The notes: a model not told the origin generated them from the sequence alone. 47,469 nt of DNA from Bacillota bacterium (GCA_021200975.1 JAJQFT010000006.1:1-47469), one strand, 5' to 3'; positions 1 through 9,270 are shown, counted from the first letter of the stretch. Numbers and translations: made by a program.

Positions 1-90
1 TCTAATGAACATACTCTTTCCTTTTTTTCGGTCTCACATCATTGACAAATGGACATCGCAAAGAATTCCCGGCTTTTTCTCGACACGGGT

Positions 91-119
91 TTGACTTTTT
101 TCCGGCTTTGGTGTACAAT
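91..119 (+). promoter_or_regulatory. Promoter of rnpB
   Basis: TTGACT (91-96) and TACAAT (114-119) are separated by exactly 17 bp. They lie about 7 bp before the first base of the RNase P RNA P1 helix, so initiation near 126 would yield the RNA with almost no leader. This is a sigma-A type promoter. Confidence 0.85.
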
Positions 120-125
120 ATGTCC

Positions 126-467
126 GACCAGATTAGACAGCCGCGCGCAGCGCCCGAAAGGGTCTGTGTGAGGAAAGTCCGGGCTCCACAGGGCAAGGAT
201 AACGGGTAACGCCCGCCGGGGGTGACCCCAGGACAAGTGCAACAGAAAGATACCGCCCGGCGCAGGCCGGGTAAGGGTGAAAAGGTGCGGTAAGAGCGCA
301 CCCAGCCTATGGAGACATAGGTTTTATGCTGTAAACTCTATCCGGAGCAACACCGTGGAGGGACATTCGGCCGGCCCGGCCGTCCCGAGGAGGTGGCTGG
401 AACCTGTCGGCAACGGCAGGTCTAGATAGATGGCTGTTCAAACAGAACCCGGCTTACAGATCCGGTC
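126..467 (+). ncRNA. rnpB: RNase P RNA (bacterial type A)
   Basis: This is the catalytic RNA of RNase P, which cleaves the 5' leader from pre-tRNAs. The conserved core is visible in order: GAGGAAAGTCCGGGCTCC at about 169-186, ACAGAAA (about 242), CCGGAGCAACACCG (about 342), AGATAGATGGCTGTTC (about 425) and the 3' block AACAGAACCCGGCTTACAG (441-459). The ends were set from the P1 helix, where GACCAGATT at 126-134 pairs with GATCCGGTC at 459-467 with one mismatch. A strong promoter sits directly upstream and a rho-independent terminator directly downstream, so it is a single-gene unit converging on ileS. Confidence 0.97.
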
Positions 468-476
468 ACACAAAAG

Positions 477-520
477 CAAAGCCGGCAGGCTGCCTCGCAG
501 CCCCCGGCTTTGTTGTTTTT
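477..520 (+). terminator. Rho-independent terminator of rnpB
   Basis: CAAAGCCGG (477-485) pairs with CCGGCTTTG (504-512), followed by TTGTTTTT. It lies between the convergent ends of rnpB and ileS and may also act on the ileS transcript. Confidence 0.85.
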
Positions 521-557
521 AAGTGCGCTCGGAATCAGGGGAATCCTTCGAGCGGTC

Positions 558-3359
558 TTACAGCTCCACGTCCAGCTTGGCGACGACGGCAGCGCAGCGC
601 GGGCAAAGGCCATTCTCGTCCGGCTGCAGCGTATGCATCCAGCAGCGGGGGCATTTACTGCCCTTGGCCTCGGTTACGGCGATGTGTGTGCCGGCAAAGC
701 GGCTCTCGCCGCGCGTCGCACGCTCGGGCGCAGCCTCCCCACTGGCGAAGGAGGAAACGATGCACACCTCGGCCATGTTGACGTCGGCAATCTGCGCAAG
801 CGCTTGCGCGCCCTCCTCACTCTCGGCGCTAACGCTCACATGCGCCTCAAGCGCCTTGCCGATGCGCTTTTCCGCGCGGGCAAGCTCCAGAACGCCGTTG
901 ACATCCTCGCGCAGGGCAATCACGGTGCTCCATTTCTCCATTGTCTGCGCGTCGAGGCAGTATTCCGCGCAGCCCTCCGGCATCTGGTTGAGCAGGATAT
1001 TGCGCGCATCATCGCCCGCGCGGTGCGGCATCTTGTGCCAGATCTCGTCGCAGGTGAAGGCGAGAATGGGGGCAAAGAGCTTCGCCAGAGCGTCCACAAT
1101 CCGGTACAGCGCCGTCTGCGCGCTGCGGCGGCGCAGCCCTGCAGCCTGCTCGCAATAGAGGCGATCCTTGAGAATATCGAAGTAGAAGCTCGACAGCTCC
1201 ACCACACAGAAATCGTTGATTGCATGGGTAACAACATGGAATTCATAGCGGTTATAGGCCTCGCGGCAGGTCTTCACCAGCGCATCGAGCTTTGTGAGCG
1301 CCCAGCGGTCAAGTTCCTCCATCTGCTCGGGCGGCACGAGCTGCTCCGTGTCAAAGTCATTGAGGTTGCCGAGGCAGTAGCGCGCAGTATTGCGGAATTT
1401 GAGGTAATTCTGGCTGAGCTGCTTAAAAATTTCTTTCGAGCAGCGAACATCCGCATGATAGTCGGACGATGCCGCCCAGAGGCGCACGATATCCGCGCCG
1501 TATTCCTTAATCAAGTCCGCCGGGTCGATGCCGTTGCCGAGGCTCTTGTGCATCGCGCGGCCCTGGCCGTCCACCGTCCAGCCGTGGGTCAGCACCTGCT
1601 TGAACGGCGCGCCGCGGTCGAGCGCGCCCACACTCGTGAGCAGCGAGGCTTGGAACCAGCCGCGGTACTGGTCGGCTCCCTCCAGATAGACATCCGCCGG
1701 CCAAAGCTCTGGTGTGTCGCGCATGAGCGAGGCATAGTGCGTCGAGCCGGAATCGAACCAGCAGTCGAGCGTGTCTTTCTCCTTGCGGAATTCCCTGCAG
1801 CCGCAGTACGGGCAGGTGAAGCCCTCCGGTACCAGCTCCATCGCTTCGCGCTCAAACCACACGTTCGAACCAAATTCATCGAATAGCTTTGACAGCTTTT
1901 CAATCGATTCCGGATTGGAGATCGGCTTCCCGCAGGACTCGCAGTAGAACACCGGGATCGGCAAGCCCCAGCGGCGCTGGCGGGAAATGCACCAGTCGGC
2001 GCGCTCGCGCACCATGCTTGCCATACGCTCGCCGCCCCATGCGGGGTACCACTGCACATTCTCAATGGCAGCAATGGCCTTATCCTTGAACGATTCCACC
2101 GAGCAGAACCACTGCGCTGTCGCGCGGAAAATGACAGGCTTCTTGCAGCGGTCGTGGTGCGGGTAGGAATGGACGATTTCCTCGCTGGCAAAGAGCATCC
2201 CGTCGGCGCGCAAATCCTCGAGGATTACGGGGTTGGATTGTTCGGTGCTCAGGCCCGCATACTTCCCGGCGTAGTCGGTGTGGCGGCCATAGTCGTCCAC
2301 CGGCACGACCAGCTCGATGCCGTAGCGCATACAGGTATTGTAGTCGTCCGCGCCGAAGCCGGACGCTGTGTGGACACAGCCGGTGCCGGAATCCATCGTA
2401 ACGTACTCCGCGTTCACCAGCCGGGAGGTATGCCCCTGCAGGAAGGGATGGCGCGCGGTCATATTCTCAAAATACTGGCCGGGGAAGGTCGCAAGCACCT
2501 CGTAGTGCTCCACGCCCCCGATGCGCATGACGCGCTCTACCAGCGCCTCAGCAAGGATATAGGTCTCGCCGTTCTCTGCCCGGACGAGCGCATAGCTTTC
2601 GCGCGGGTGCAAGCAGATAGCCATATTGCCGGGAAGCGTCCAGATGGTCGTCGTCCAGATGAGGAAGTAGGCTCTTTCCATATCAAAATCCGCAAGCTTC
2701 CCGAGATGGTCGAGCACCGGGAACTTGACGTAAACCGTCGTACAAGGGTCGTCCTTATACTCGATATCGGCCTCCGCCACGGCGGTGACACAGCTCGGGC
2801 ACCACGCGACAGGCTTCAGCCCCTTGTAGATATAGCCCTTGTCAAACATACGGCCAAAAACCTTGACCTCCTGCGCCTCAAAATGCTTGTCCATCGTGCG
2901 GTAGGGCTGCTCCCAGTCACCCACAACGCCGAGCCTGCGGAAGCCCTCGCGCTGCTTATTGATGAAATCCTGCGCAAAATCCTCGCAGGCGTCACGGAAC
3001 TCGGGCACAGATAAGTCCTTATTGAGCTTCTTCTTGGAGGTTTCGATCGCGCGCTCGATGGGCAGGCCGTGGTTGTCCCAGCCGGGGACGTAGGGGGTAT
3101 AGTAGCCCATCATCGCATGACTGCGGACAATAAAATCCTTCAGGCACTTATTCAGCGCGTGCCCCATGTGAATGTAGCCATTGGAAAACGGAGGGCCGTC
3201 ATGCAGCACAAAGGGCGGCAGATCCCGGTTCTTCTCGAGCATGGCGCGGTATAAATCCTGCTCCTGCCACGATTTCAGCATCTCCGGCTCGCGCGCGGGC
3301 AGTCCGGCCTTCATGGGGAAGTCGGTCTTGGGGGTGATGATGGTATTTTTGTAATCCAT
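558..3359 (-). CDS. ileS: Isoleucyl-tRNA synthetase
   Basis: Class Ia aminoacyl-tRNA synthetase that charges tRNA-Ile in the cytoplasm; about 933 residues, normal for the family. The HIGH motif appears as HMGH at residues 64-67. The second signature appears as AMHKSLGN in the catalytic domain, a KMSKS variant. The C-terminus carries the two-CxxC zinc finger (CPRCWMH and CPRCAAVV). The editing CP1 domain is recognisable (WTTTIWTLPGN). I chose the ATG at 3359 because AGGAGG precedes it by about 8 bases; the open frame extends 18 codons further but into the terminator stem of the T-box leader. Expression is expected to be governed by that T-box. It is the last gene of a sepF-divIVA-ileS unit. 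Confidence 0.97.
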   Translation of the reverse strand: MDYKNTIITPKTDFPMKAGLPAREPEMLKSWQEQDLYRAMLEKNRDLPPFVLHDGPPFSNGYIHMGHALNKCLKDFIVRSHAMMGYYTPYVPGWDNHGLPIERAIETSKKKLNKDLSVPEFRDACEDFAQDFINKQREGFRRLGVVGDWEQPYRTMDKHFEAQEVKVFGRMFDKGYIYKGLKPVAWCPSCVTAVAEADIEYKDDPCTTVYVKFPVLDHLGKLADFDMERAYFLIWTTTIWTLPGNMAICLHPRESYALVRAENGETYILAEALVERVMRIGGVEHYEVLATFPGQYFENMTARHPFLQGHTSRLVNAEYVTMDSGTGCVHTASGFGADDYNTCMRYGIELVVPVDDYGRHTDYAGKYAGLSTEQSNPVILEDLRADGMLFASEEIVHSYPHHDRCKKPVIFRATAQWFCSVESFKDKAIAAIENVQWYPAWGGERMASMVRERADWCISRQRRWGLPIPVFYCESCGKPISNPESIEKLSKLFDEFGSNVWFEREAMELVPEGFTCPYCGCREFRKEKDTLDCWFDSGSTHYASLMRDTPELWPADVYLEGADQYRGWFQASLLTSVGALDRGAPFKQVLTHGWTVDGQGRAMHKSLGNGIDPADLIKEYGADIVRLWAASSDYHADVRCSKEIFKQLSQNYLKFRNTARYCLGNLNDFDTEQLVPPEQMEELDRWALTKLDALVKTCREAYNRYEFHVVTHAINDFCVVELSSFYFDILKDRLYCEQAAGLRRRSAQTALYRIVDALAKLFAPILAFTCDEIWHKMPHRAGDDARNILLNQMPEGCAEYCLDAQTMEKWSTVIALREDVNGVLELARAEKRIGKALEAHVSVSAESEEGAQALAQIADVNMAEVCIVSSFASGEAAPERATRGESRFAGTHIAVTEAKGSKCPRCWMHTLQPDENGLCPRCAAVVAKLDVEL

Positions 3360-3375
3360 TGGAAAATCCTCCTGA

Positions 3376-3625
3376 AAAAATAAAAGCGCCAATGTCCCTG
3401 CATAAAGAGACAAAGGCGCAAAACCTCTGCGGTACCACTCTCATTCCGGGATTCCTCCCGGCACTCGAAACGCGTTCTAACGCTCGCGGGGCGGCGCAGC
3501 CTACCTTTCGGTGCGCAGCTCGGAGGGGATATGCGCACACCGCGGCCGCCGCTCTCTCAGCATTTGAGCGGCTCTCTTAGGCCGGAGGGAATGCACACCT
3601 GTCCTCGTCTTGGCTATGGAAGCTT
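3376..3625 (-). promoter_or_regulatory. T-box leader of ileS, isoleucine (ATC) specifier
   Basis: Read on the minus strand, the 270-nt gap between divIVA and ileS contains a classic T-box riboswitch. An AGAGAGC...GAGAGAGCGGC Stem I apical region lies near 3560-3585. A candidate specifier triplet ATC (Ile) is at 3528-3530. The conserved T-box AGTGGTACCGC lies within 3424-3439. An intrinsic terminator follows, with stem arms GCGCC (3415-3419 side) and GGCGC (3386-3390 side) and then a T run near 3376-3385. Uncharged tRNA-Ile pairing with the ACC bulge would favour the antiterminator and ileS transcription. The outer 5' boundary is approximate. Confidence 0.9.
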
Positions 3626-3638
3626 TCTCAGCCCCGCG

Positions 3639-4367
3639 TTAGCGGTGACTGGTGGGGTCGTAGTTGCGGCCGAATTGCAGGTTGGCAAAGCGGGCGCTGG
3701 TGCTGGTATCCGAGCGCGGATGCTTGGGCTCCGCCTTGGGCGCGTCGTCGCCGGTGGTGCCCACGAGGGCTTCGAGGCTGAAGGCAATTTCGTTCGCCAC
3801 GGCATCGGTATCGTCCTCCGCCGGCGCGCCGCCCGGCTGGCCCGCGGCTGCATTTTCCCCGTCGAAATCGTAGACCGGCTTGCTCTCAGCGGTCTTTTCG
3901 GCCTGCGGCTTCGCCGGATTCGCCTGCTTGATGCGCTCAAGCGTTTGGATGCAGCCCTTGAGCTGCTCCTCCAAATCATTGATCTTGGCGGCTGCCGCGC
4001 GGCGAGCCTCCTCCACCCGGGCGGCCTCCTCGGCGATGCGGGCATCGGCGTTGCGGGCATTCTCCGCTGCGGCGGCATTGGCGTCGTTGAGCATCTGGGT
4101 GCATTTTACCTCCGCCTCTTTTACCATCTTGTCGCAGGTTTTCTGCGCGTTGATGATGGCGTCCTTCATGCTGGCCTCGTTCGCACGATACTCCTCGAGC
4201 TTGGTCACGAGCACACGCATCTTGCTCTTGAGCAGGGCGTTTTCCTTATACAGGGTAACATAGTCCTCTGTAAGCGGGCCAAGAATCTCGTCCACCGACT
4301 GCTTATCGTAGCCGTTGAACACAGCGTTGCTAAAAGAAATCTGATCGATTTGCTGCGGTGTAATCAT
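3639..4367 (-). CDS. divIVA: DivIVA-domain cell division protein
   Basis: A 242-residue DivIVA/GpsB-type protein. The N-terminal membrane-targeting region is recognisable (ITPQQIDQISFSNAVFNGYD, then SVDEIL). A long charged and Ala-rich coiled coil follows at about residues 30-150. The last ~90 residues are acidic and low-complexity and probably disordered. Family members bind negatively curved membranes at septa and poles and recruit division or cell-wall factors. It lies 27 bp downstream of sepF and upstream of the ileS T-box, matching the usual end of the division and cell-wall cluster in Firmicutes, although ylmG and ylmH, often found between them, are absent here. Confidence 0.9.
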   Translation of the reverse strand: MITPQQIDQISFSNAVFNGYDKQSVDEILGPLTEDYVTLYKENALLKSKMRVLVTKLEEYRANEASMKDAIINAQKTCDKMVKEAEVKCTQMLNDANAAAAENARNADARIAEEAARVEEARRAAAAKINDLEEQLKGCIQTLERIKQANPAKPQAEKTAESKPVYDFDGENAAAGQPGGAPAEDDTDAVANEIAFSLEALVGTTGDDAPKAEPKHPRSDTSTSARFANLQFGRNYDPTSHR

Positions 4368-4394
4368 GGCGTATCCTCTCTCTAAATTCTAAGC

Positions 4395-4910
4395 TCAAAC
4401 GTAGCTTTCGGTTTCGGTAGGAACATTCTCCAAGTCGCCCACCACGTCCATGTGCGACGGACAGAACAGGTAGGTAGACTGCGCAATTTTTTTCACCGTG
4501 CCGTCCAAGCTATAGGTGCAGCCGGAAAGGAAATCCACCACGCGGCGCGCCATTGCCTTGTCTACATTCTCCATATTCACCACCACGGCCTTGCGGTTAC
4601 GCAAATCGTCCGCCGCCTTGGAGGTTTCGTTAAACGCCGCAGGATGGAACAGCACCACCTCCTGCTTATTGCTCATACTTACCACCTGACCACGGAAGCT
4701 GGAAGCCGACGCCGTGGAGGCAGCGCCTGTGGCGGGGGCACCGGCGGGAGCGGTGGCTGCGCCGGACTCGGCGCCTGCGGAAGCGGAATATGGATTGCGG
4801 CGGCGGGCCGGGCGCTCTTCCGGCTCCTCGTCGGTTTCGTAATCGTCGTCGTAATCCTCGTCGTCAGCATAAGGCTGCGCAAATTTCTTGAAATTATCCC
4901 ATAAACCCAT
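4395..4910 (-). CDS. sepF: Cell division protein SepF
   Basis: A 171-residue SepF, the protein that tethers and bundles FtsZ at the membrane. The N-terminal amphipathic membrane anchor is present (MGLWDNFKKFAQP). An acidic Asp/Glu-Tyr stretch and a Pro/Ala/Ser-rich linker follow (about residues 20-80). The globular SepF domain then has its hallmark order: VVSMSNKQEVVLFHPAAF, ADDLRNRKAVVVNMENVD, ARRVVDFLSGCTYSLDG, and FLFCPS-like TYLFCPSH near the end. I chose the ATG at 4910, preceded by GGGAGGA, over an in-frame ATG nine codons upstream. It is first in the sepF-divIVA-ileS unit with a strong promoter about 90 bp upstream. Confidence 0.93.
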   Translation of the reverse strand: MGLWDNFKKFAQPYADDEDYDDDYETDEEPEERPARRRNPYSASAGAESGAATAPAGAPATGAASTASASSFRGQVVSMSNKQEVVLFHPAAFNETSKAADDLRNRKAVVVNMENVDKAMARRVVDFLSGCTYSLDGTVKKIAQSTYLFCPSHMDVVGDLENVPTETESYV

Positions 4911-4997
4911 TTTATATGTGTCCTCCCAAAGCTGCATCCTATAAGGATGGAACCGAATTCTTCAACGCCGCCGACATGGGCAGACGTAGCTGCTTAT

Positions 4998-5026
4998 ATT
5001 ATCCTATTTTTTTCTCATTATGTCAA
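4998..5026 (-). promoter_or_regulatory. Promoter of sepF-divIVA-ileS
   Basis: On the minus strand TTGACA (5026-5021) and GATAAT (5003-4998) are 17 bp apart, a near-consensus sigma-A promoter. Initiation near 4990 gives an ~80-nt leader before sepF. Confidence 0.85.
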
Positions 5027-5114
5027 CAAGAAAATTTGTGAATTTTTAATTTTTTTGCATTGGGAGGCGTTTTTTTGTGAAAAAAAGGCGATTTCGCGGC
5101 AGGCAAACGCGCGC

Positions 5115-5138
5115 AAGCGGCGGAAAAATCCGCCGCTT
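5115..5138 (-). terminator. Hairpin after hfq, probable terminator
   Basis: AAGCGGCGG (5115-5123) and CCGCCGCTT (5130-5138) form a 9-bp perfect stem with a 6-nt loop, 11 bp beyond the hfq stop. No T run follows immediately; the first T tract on the minus strand is about 40 bp further on. The terminator assignment is therefore tentative. Confidence 0.5.
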
Positions 5139-5148
5139 GGGGTGTTTC

Positions 5149-5382
5149 CTAGGGGATGCTGGGGGCAGCCGCCTTCAGCGGCTTCATGGGGGCGAGGGTG
5201 GAAATGGCATGCTTGTAAATCATTTGCTGCTTTCCGTCGCTCACCAGCACGACCACGAAGCTGTCGAACCCGGCAACCGTGCCGCGCAGCTGGAAGCCGT
5301 TCATCAAAAACAGCGTGACCGGGACCTTGTCCCGGCGAACCTCCTTGAGAATGGCATCCTGCAAATTGATGGCTTCTGACAT
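5149..5382 (-). CDS. hfq: RNA chaperone Hfq
   Basis: A 77-residue Sm-fold Hfq with the expected order: [29 protein letters not shown] forms the helix and first strands (Sm1), and the Sm2 signature is YKHAISTL at about residues 56-63. Hfq forms a hexamer that binds small RNAs and mRNA U or A-rich tracts. It follows miaA by 44 bp, the classic miaA-hfq order. The start has AGAAGGAG about 7 bases upstream. The C-terminal tail is very short, as is usual for Gram-positive Hfq. Confidence 0.96.
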   Translation of the reverse strand: MSEAINLQDAILKEVRRDKVPVTLFLMNGFQLRGTVAGFDSFVVVLVSDGKQQMIYKHAISTLAPMKPLKAAAPSIP

Positions 5383-5426
5383 AAGTACTCCTTCTTTCTG
5401 TTGGGATGTACCTATGCTACCATTTT

Positions 5427-6365
5427 TCAGGCGTCGAAATCCCGCAAATGCTGTAGGGCGCGCGCAAGAATTTCTTCGTCGGTGGTGCTTTCCTCCCGTA
5501 GGAGCCAGTGCATCGCCGCATTACGGCGGAACCATGTGCGCTGTCGCTTGGCGTAGCGCCGCGAGGCGCGCTGCACCTGCGACGTCGCCTCCCGAAGCGG
5601 CTCCTCCCCTTTTATGACCGCAACGAATTCCTTATATCCAATCGCCTGCATGGCCGTGCAGCGCTCCGGTACACCGGAATTCAGGAGGCCGCGGATTTCC
5701 TCCAGCAGTCCCATCTCCAGCATCTGCTCCACGCGCAGGTCGATGCGCCGGTATAGCACGGCGCGGTCGGTAAAGTCCAGCCCAAGCCAAACTGGCGCGA
5801 ATCTCGGCGGAAGCGCGCGGGTGCGCGCGTCGTGGTCGGTGATGGTTTCACCGGTTTCACGATAGATTTCCAGCGCGCGCAAGATGCGCTTGCGGTCGGC
5901 CGCGGGGAGGCGCGCCGCTGCGGCGGGATCCACCGCGCGCAGCTGCTCGCGCATTGCCTCCATGCCGCGGCGATTGGCCTCGGCCTCTAGCTCCGCCCGC
6001 ACGCCGGTATCGGGGATCGGCGCGAAATCCGTGCCTCGGATGAGATTATCCATGTATAGTCCCGTGCCGCCCGCGACAATGGCAGTCTTCCCGCGTGCAA
6101 GAATATCCTCTACGATAGGCGTCGCCATCGCGCAGTAGCGGCTGACGGAGAAATCCTCGTCCGGCTCGGCAACATCGAGCATATAGTGCGCGACGGCGCG
6201 CATCTCCTCCCGGCGCGGCTTGGCGGTGCCAATATCCATGCGGCGATAGACCTGCATGGAGTCGCAGGAAACCACCTCCCCGTCCAGCGCCTCGGCCAAA
6301 GACACCGCAAGCGCGGTTTTTCCGGAGGCCGTGGGGCCAGCCAAGCAAATAAGCCTCGAGTGCAT
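5427..6365 (-). CDS. miaA: tRNA dimethylallyltransferase MiaA
   Basis: A 312-residue enzyme that transfers a dimethylallyl group to N6 of A37 in tRNAs reading UNN codons. The P-loop is GPTASGKTA at residues 10-18. The substrate-specific motif [18 protein letters not shown] follows near residue 34. The tRNA-binding [13 protein letters not shown] and C-terminal AIGYKEF motifs are present, and the end carries the basic QRTWFRRN region. Length matches the family. It begins 10 bp after mutL and is followed by hfq, so mutL-miaA-hfq are probably cotranscribed. Confidence 0.97.
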   Translation of the reverse strand: MHSRLICLAGPTASGKTALAVSLAEALDGEVVSCDSMQVYRRMDIGTAKPRREEMRAVAHYMLDVAEPDEDFSVSRYCAMATPIVEDILARGKTAIVAGGTGLYMDNLIRGTDFAPIPDTGVRAELEAEANRRGMEAMREQLRAVDPAAAARLPAADRKRILRALEIYRETGETITDHDARTRALPPRFAPVWLGLDFTDRAVLYRRIDLRVEQMLEMGLLEEIRGLLNSGVPERCTAMQAIGYKEFVAVIKGEEPLREATSQVQRASRRYAKRQRTWFRRNAAMHWLLREESTTDEEILARALQHLRDFDA

Positions 6366-6375
6366 CGCGCGCCCC

Positions 6376-8289
6376 CTATGTCCGCTTGAACTGCTTTTCG
6401 AGCAGCTTCTTGCTCAGCGTGATGCAGATAGGACGGCCATGCGGGCAGTATTTCAGCTCGCTTGTGGACATCACCTTATCCACAAGCGCGCGCAGCTCGG
6501 CAGGGTCGGTAACCCAGCCGGCCTTGATCGCCGCCTTACAGGCGACGGTGTGGAGCATTTCGTCGCGCACAGAATCGGGGCTGTCTGCCCGCCCGGCGAG
6601 CAGGTGCGCCGCAAGCTCCTGAAGCGTATCGGCTGCATCGGGCAGGGGCAGATCCATCGGGATTTGCCGCACAAGCACGGTATTGTCCCCAAATTCCCCA
6701 ATTTCAAAGCCCAGCGCCTGCATTTTCTCCGGCTCGGCCAGCAGCGCAGCGGCCTCCTCGGGAGCCAGCTGCACCGGCAGCGGCGTCAGCAGCATTTGGG
6801 AGGTGATTTTTTCCGGGTTGGCCTTGAGCTTATCGAACAGGATGCGCTCGTGCGCCGCGTGCTTATCAATCAGGAATGCCTCATCCCCCTGCTCCACAAG
6901 AATGTACGAGCGGTACAGCTCTCCCACCAGCTTCCATGGCTTTTCCTGCGGCATGGGCAGCTGCACCTGCTCCGGCTCGGGAGCTGGCGCAGGCTCCGGT
7001 GTCGACGCAGGCTCCGGCATCGGCGGCGACGCCACCGGCATCCGAACCGGCTCACGCACAAGCTGCGGCCGCTGCCGCTCCACAGCGGCGGCCACCGAGG
7101 CGGCCACCGAGGCCGCCGCCTGCGGCTCGACCTTGGGCGCATTTTGCAGCGCCGTGGAAAGCTCCCGGTATTCCTGCGGCGTCATCGTGCGGAAGAAATC
7201 GCGCTGCGGCGCGGCGGTACGGGCGCGGGCAGGCTCGCGCGGGTCGGGCACGGGAGCCTCCGGCGCGGCGGGGCGCTGCGGGAAACGCACCGGCGGGCGA
7301 TCCGTCGTCTGGTTCAGCGCGGCAAGCACCCCATAGTGAACACAGTCGAACACATTTTTCTCAGAAAGAAACTTTACCTCCGTCTTTGCCGGGTGGACAT
7401 TGACATCGACAGCCGCCGCGCTCAGATGCAGGTGCAGCACGCAGGCGGGAAATTTTCCCACCATCAGCTGGTTGCGGTAGGCCTCCTCCAGCGCCGATAC
7501 GAGCAGGCGAGACTTCACCGGCCGACCGTTGACGAAGAAGGTCTGCAAATTTCGGCTGGGGCGAGCGTCCGTGGGCTTGCTCACAAAGCCCGTAAGGGAA
7601 TACTCCTCCCACCGGCTTTGCACGCGCACCATTGCGCCGCTCTCGCGGCCATAGACGCAGTAGACGGCGCTTTGCAGCTCCCCATCCCCGGGCGTAACAA
7701 GCTGCTGCTTGCCATCGCGCAGGAAGGTAAAGCTCACCTCCGGGTGCGCGAGCGCCTGCAGCTGCACCGCCGAGGCAACGCGCGCGCCCTCGTAGGAATC
7801 GGACTTCATGAATTTCATCCGCGCGGGCGTATTGAAGAATAGATCGCGCACAAGAATCGTCGTGCCGTCCGGGCAGCCGATCTCGGAATTCTCAAGCAGC
7901 TCGCCACCCTCTAGGCGCAGGCTTGTACCCGCGATGCTGCCGGGCGTTTTCGTCATCAGCTCCACGCGGCTTACCGAAGCAATCGCCGCCAGCGCCTCGC
8001 CGCGGAAGCCCATCGTTTCAATCGCCGCCAAATCCTCCGCGCTGCGCAGCTTGGAGGTTGCGTGGCGCTTGAAGGCAGTAACCGCGTCGCCGCGCTCCAT
8101 GCCGCTGCCGTTATCCGTCACGCGCAGGAAGGTCATGCCGCCGTCCCGAATTTCAATGATGACCTTGCTCGCGCCCGCGTCCACGGCGTTTTCCAGCAGC
8201 TCCTTGGCCACGCTCGCGGGGCGCTCGACCACCTCGCCCGCAGCAATCAGGTTCGCGATGTGCGGGGATAGCTCAATCACCTTCGGCAT
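6376..8289 (-). CDS. mutL: DNA mismatch repair protein MutL
   Basis: A 637-residue MutL that links MutS mismatch recognition to downstream repair. The N-terminal GHKL ATPase is complete: AAGEVVERPASVAKELLENA (Bergerat motif I), DNGSGM (motif II) and GFRGEAL (motif III). A Pro/Ala-rich linker spans roughly residues 340-450. The C-terminal dimerisation/endonuclease domain carries DKHAAHER, a Lys-for-Gln variant of the DQHAxxER metal motif, plus ACKAAIKAG and CPHGRP, so latent endonuclease activity is expected. I chose the ATG at 8289 because GGAGGAGG lies about 7 bases upstream. The start overlaps the lgt stop by 17 bp, indicating translational coupling. Confidence 0.95.
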   Translation of the reverse strand: MPKVIELSPHIANLIAAGEVVERPASVAKELLENAVDAGASKVIIEIRDGGMTFLRVTDNGSGMERGDAVTAFKRHATSKLRSAEDLAAIETMGFRGEALAAIASVSRVELMTKTPGSIAGTSLRLEGGELLENSEIGCPDGTTILVRDLFFNTPARMKFMKSDSYEGARVASAVQLQALAHPEVSFTFLRDGKQQLVTPGDGELQSAVYCVYGRESGAMVRVQSRWEEYSLTGFVSKPTDARPSRNLQTFFVNGRPVKSRLLVSALEEAYRNQLMVGKFPACVLHLHLSAAAVDVNVHPAKTEVKFLSEKNVFDCVHYGVLAALNQTTDRPPVRFPQRPAAPEAPVPDPREPARARTAAPQRDFFRTMTPQEYRELSTALQNAPKVEPQAAASVAASVAAAVERQRPQLVREPVRMPVASPPMPEPASTPEPAPAPEPEQVQLPMPQEKPWKLVGELYRSYILVEQGDEAFLIDKHAAHERILFDKLKANPEKITSQMLLTPLPVQLAPEEAAALLAEPEKMQALGFEIGEFGDNTVLVRQIPMDLPLPDAADTLQELAAHLLAGRADSPDSVRDEMLHTVACKAAIKAGWVTDPAELRALVDKVMSTSELKYCPHGRPICITLSKKLLEKQFKRT

Positions 8290-9166
8290 AGTTTTCCTCC
8301 TCCGCCTCGGGGCCCGCTTCCGGCTCCCGCGCAGCCTCCTGCGCCGCGCGCTCCACCTGATGCACATACAGCGACTGCGGGTCGTGCTTGCGTCTGGCGT
8401 TATAGATGAGCACAAGCGTCGCCGTCAGGCAGCTCAGCGCCGCCAGCACCTGGCTGACGCGCAGCGATCCGAGATAGAGGCTGTCGGTGCGCAGCCCCTC
8501 GATCCATGCGCGGCCAAAGCCGTACCACGCAACATAGCCCAGCGCGATCTGCCCGTCGTAGCGCCGCCTCTTGGATAGAAAATGCAGCAGAAGGAAGCCG
8601 GCCAGACACCATACGGATTCATACAGGAAGGTGGGATGATAGTAGGTCGTGGTGCCGTAAACCGTCGTGAGCCCCATGCGGAAGAAGCTGTCCGTCTCTG
8701 CGCCGAAGGCCTCGCGATTGAAGAAATTGCCCCAGCGGCCGATGCACTGACCAATCAGGAAGCCAAGGCTGACCAAATCCAGCAGCGCGGGCGCCTTGAT
8801 TTTCTTCACCACGCACAGCACGATCACGCCAATCGCCGCGCCAATCACGCCGCCATAGATGGCGAGCCCTCCCTTCCAGATATACAGCACGGAGATGGGG
8901 TTCGCGGCATACTGCTCCCACTGAAAGACGCAGTAGTACAGCCGCGCGCAGAGCACCGCGAACGGCACAATGCACAGCACGCCATCGGTAATGTCGTCCT
9001 CCTTGATGCCGAATTCGTGGCTGCGGCGCCACGCATAGGCGACCGCGAGCATCAGCCCCACGGCAATCAGCACGCCATAAATATGGATGGTGAGCGGCCC
9101 GATGGTGAAGTAGCTCGGCGGATTTATCGAAATCCCAAACGAGGGAAAGGAAATGGTGGTATACAT
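8273..9166 (-). CDS. lgt: Prolipoprotein diacylglyceryl transferase
   Basis: A 297-residue polytopic membrane enzyme that transfers diacylglycerol from phosphatidylglycerol to the lipobox cysteine of prolipoproteins. The Lgt signature GRWGNFFNREAFG is at about residues 137-149, and the conserved HPTFLYESVW segment and several transmembrane helices are visible. The ATG at 9166 is preceded by AGGAGGA; an extended frame upstream has no support. The C-terminal ~25 residues are acidic and not family-conserved. It is the first gene of the lgt-mutL-miaA-hfq unit. At least two lipoproteins in this window (at 15470 and 41965) are its likely substrates. Confidence 0.95.
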   Translation of the reverse strand: MYTTISFPSFGISINPPSYFTIGPLTIHIYGVLIAVGLMLAVAYAWRRSHEFGIKEDDITDGVLCIVPFAVLCARLYYCVFQWEQYAANPISVLYIWKGGLAIYGGVIGAAIGVIVLCVVKKIKAPALLDLVSLGFLIGQCIGRWGNFFNREAFGAETDSFFRMGLTTVYGTTTYYHPTFLYESVWCLAGFLLLHFLSKRRRYDGQIALGYVAWYGFGRAWIEGLRTDSLYLGSLRVSQVLAALSCLTATLVLIYNARRKHDPQSLYVHQVERAAQEAAREPEAGPEAEEENYAEGD

Positions 9167-9220
9167 GCTCTGTCCTCCTACCGCGGCGTGAAATCGCCGC
9201 TTGCTTTTGTAGCTGCACCC

Positions 9221-9226
9221 ATTATA
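9221..9226 (-). promoter_or_regulatory. Probable -10 box of lgt operon
   Basis: TATAAT on the minus strand lies ~55 bp before the lgt ATG, but no good -35 hexamer sits 16-18 bp upstream (best is TTCCTA). It is back-to-back with the prmA promoter. It may need an activator or have an extended -10. Confidence 0.5.
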
Positions 9227-9270
9227 TAACATTTTTTTGAAAATAGGAAGTACCTGAACGAAATTTCCGG

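Noticed and set aside
510-1886. 458-codon plus-strand open frame opposite ileS
   Set aside because: It lies entirely over ileS (catalytic and zinc regions) in a GC-rich antisense frame, has no ribosome-binding site and no protein-like motifs.
6256-7842. 528-codon plus-strand frame opposite mutL
   Set aside because: Antisense shadow of mutL; low-complexity Arg/His-rich composition and no start signal.
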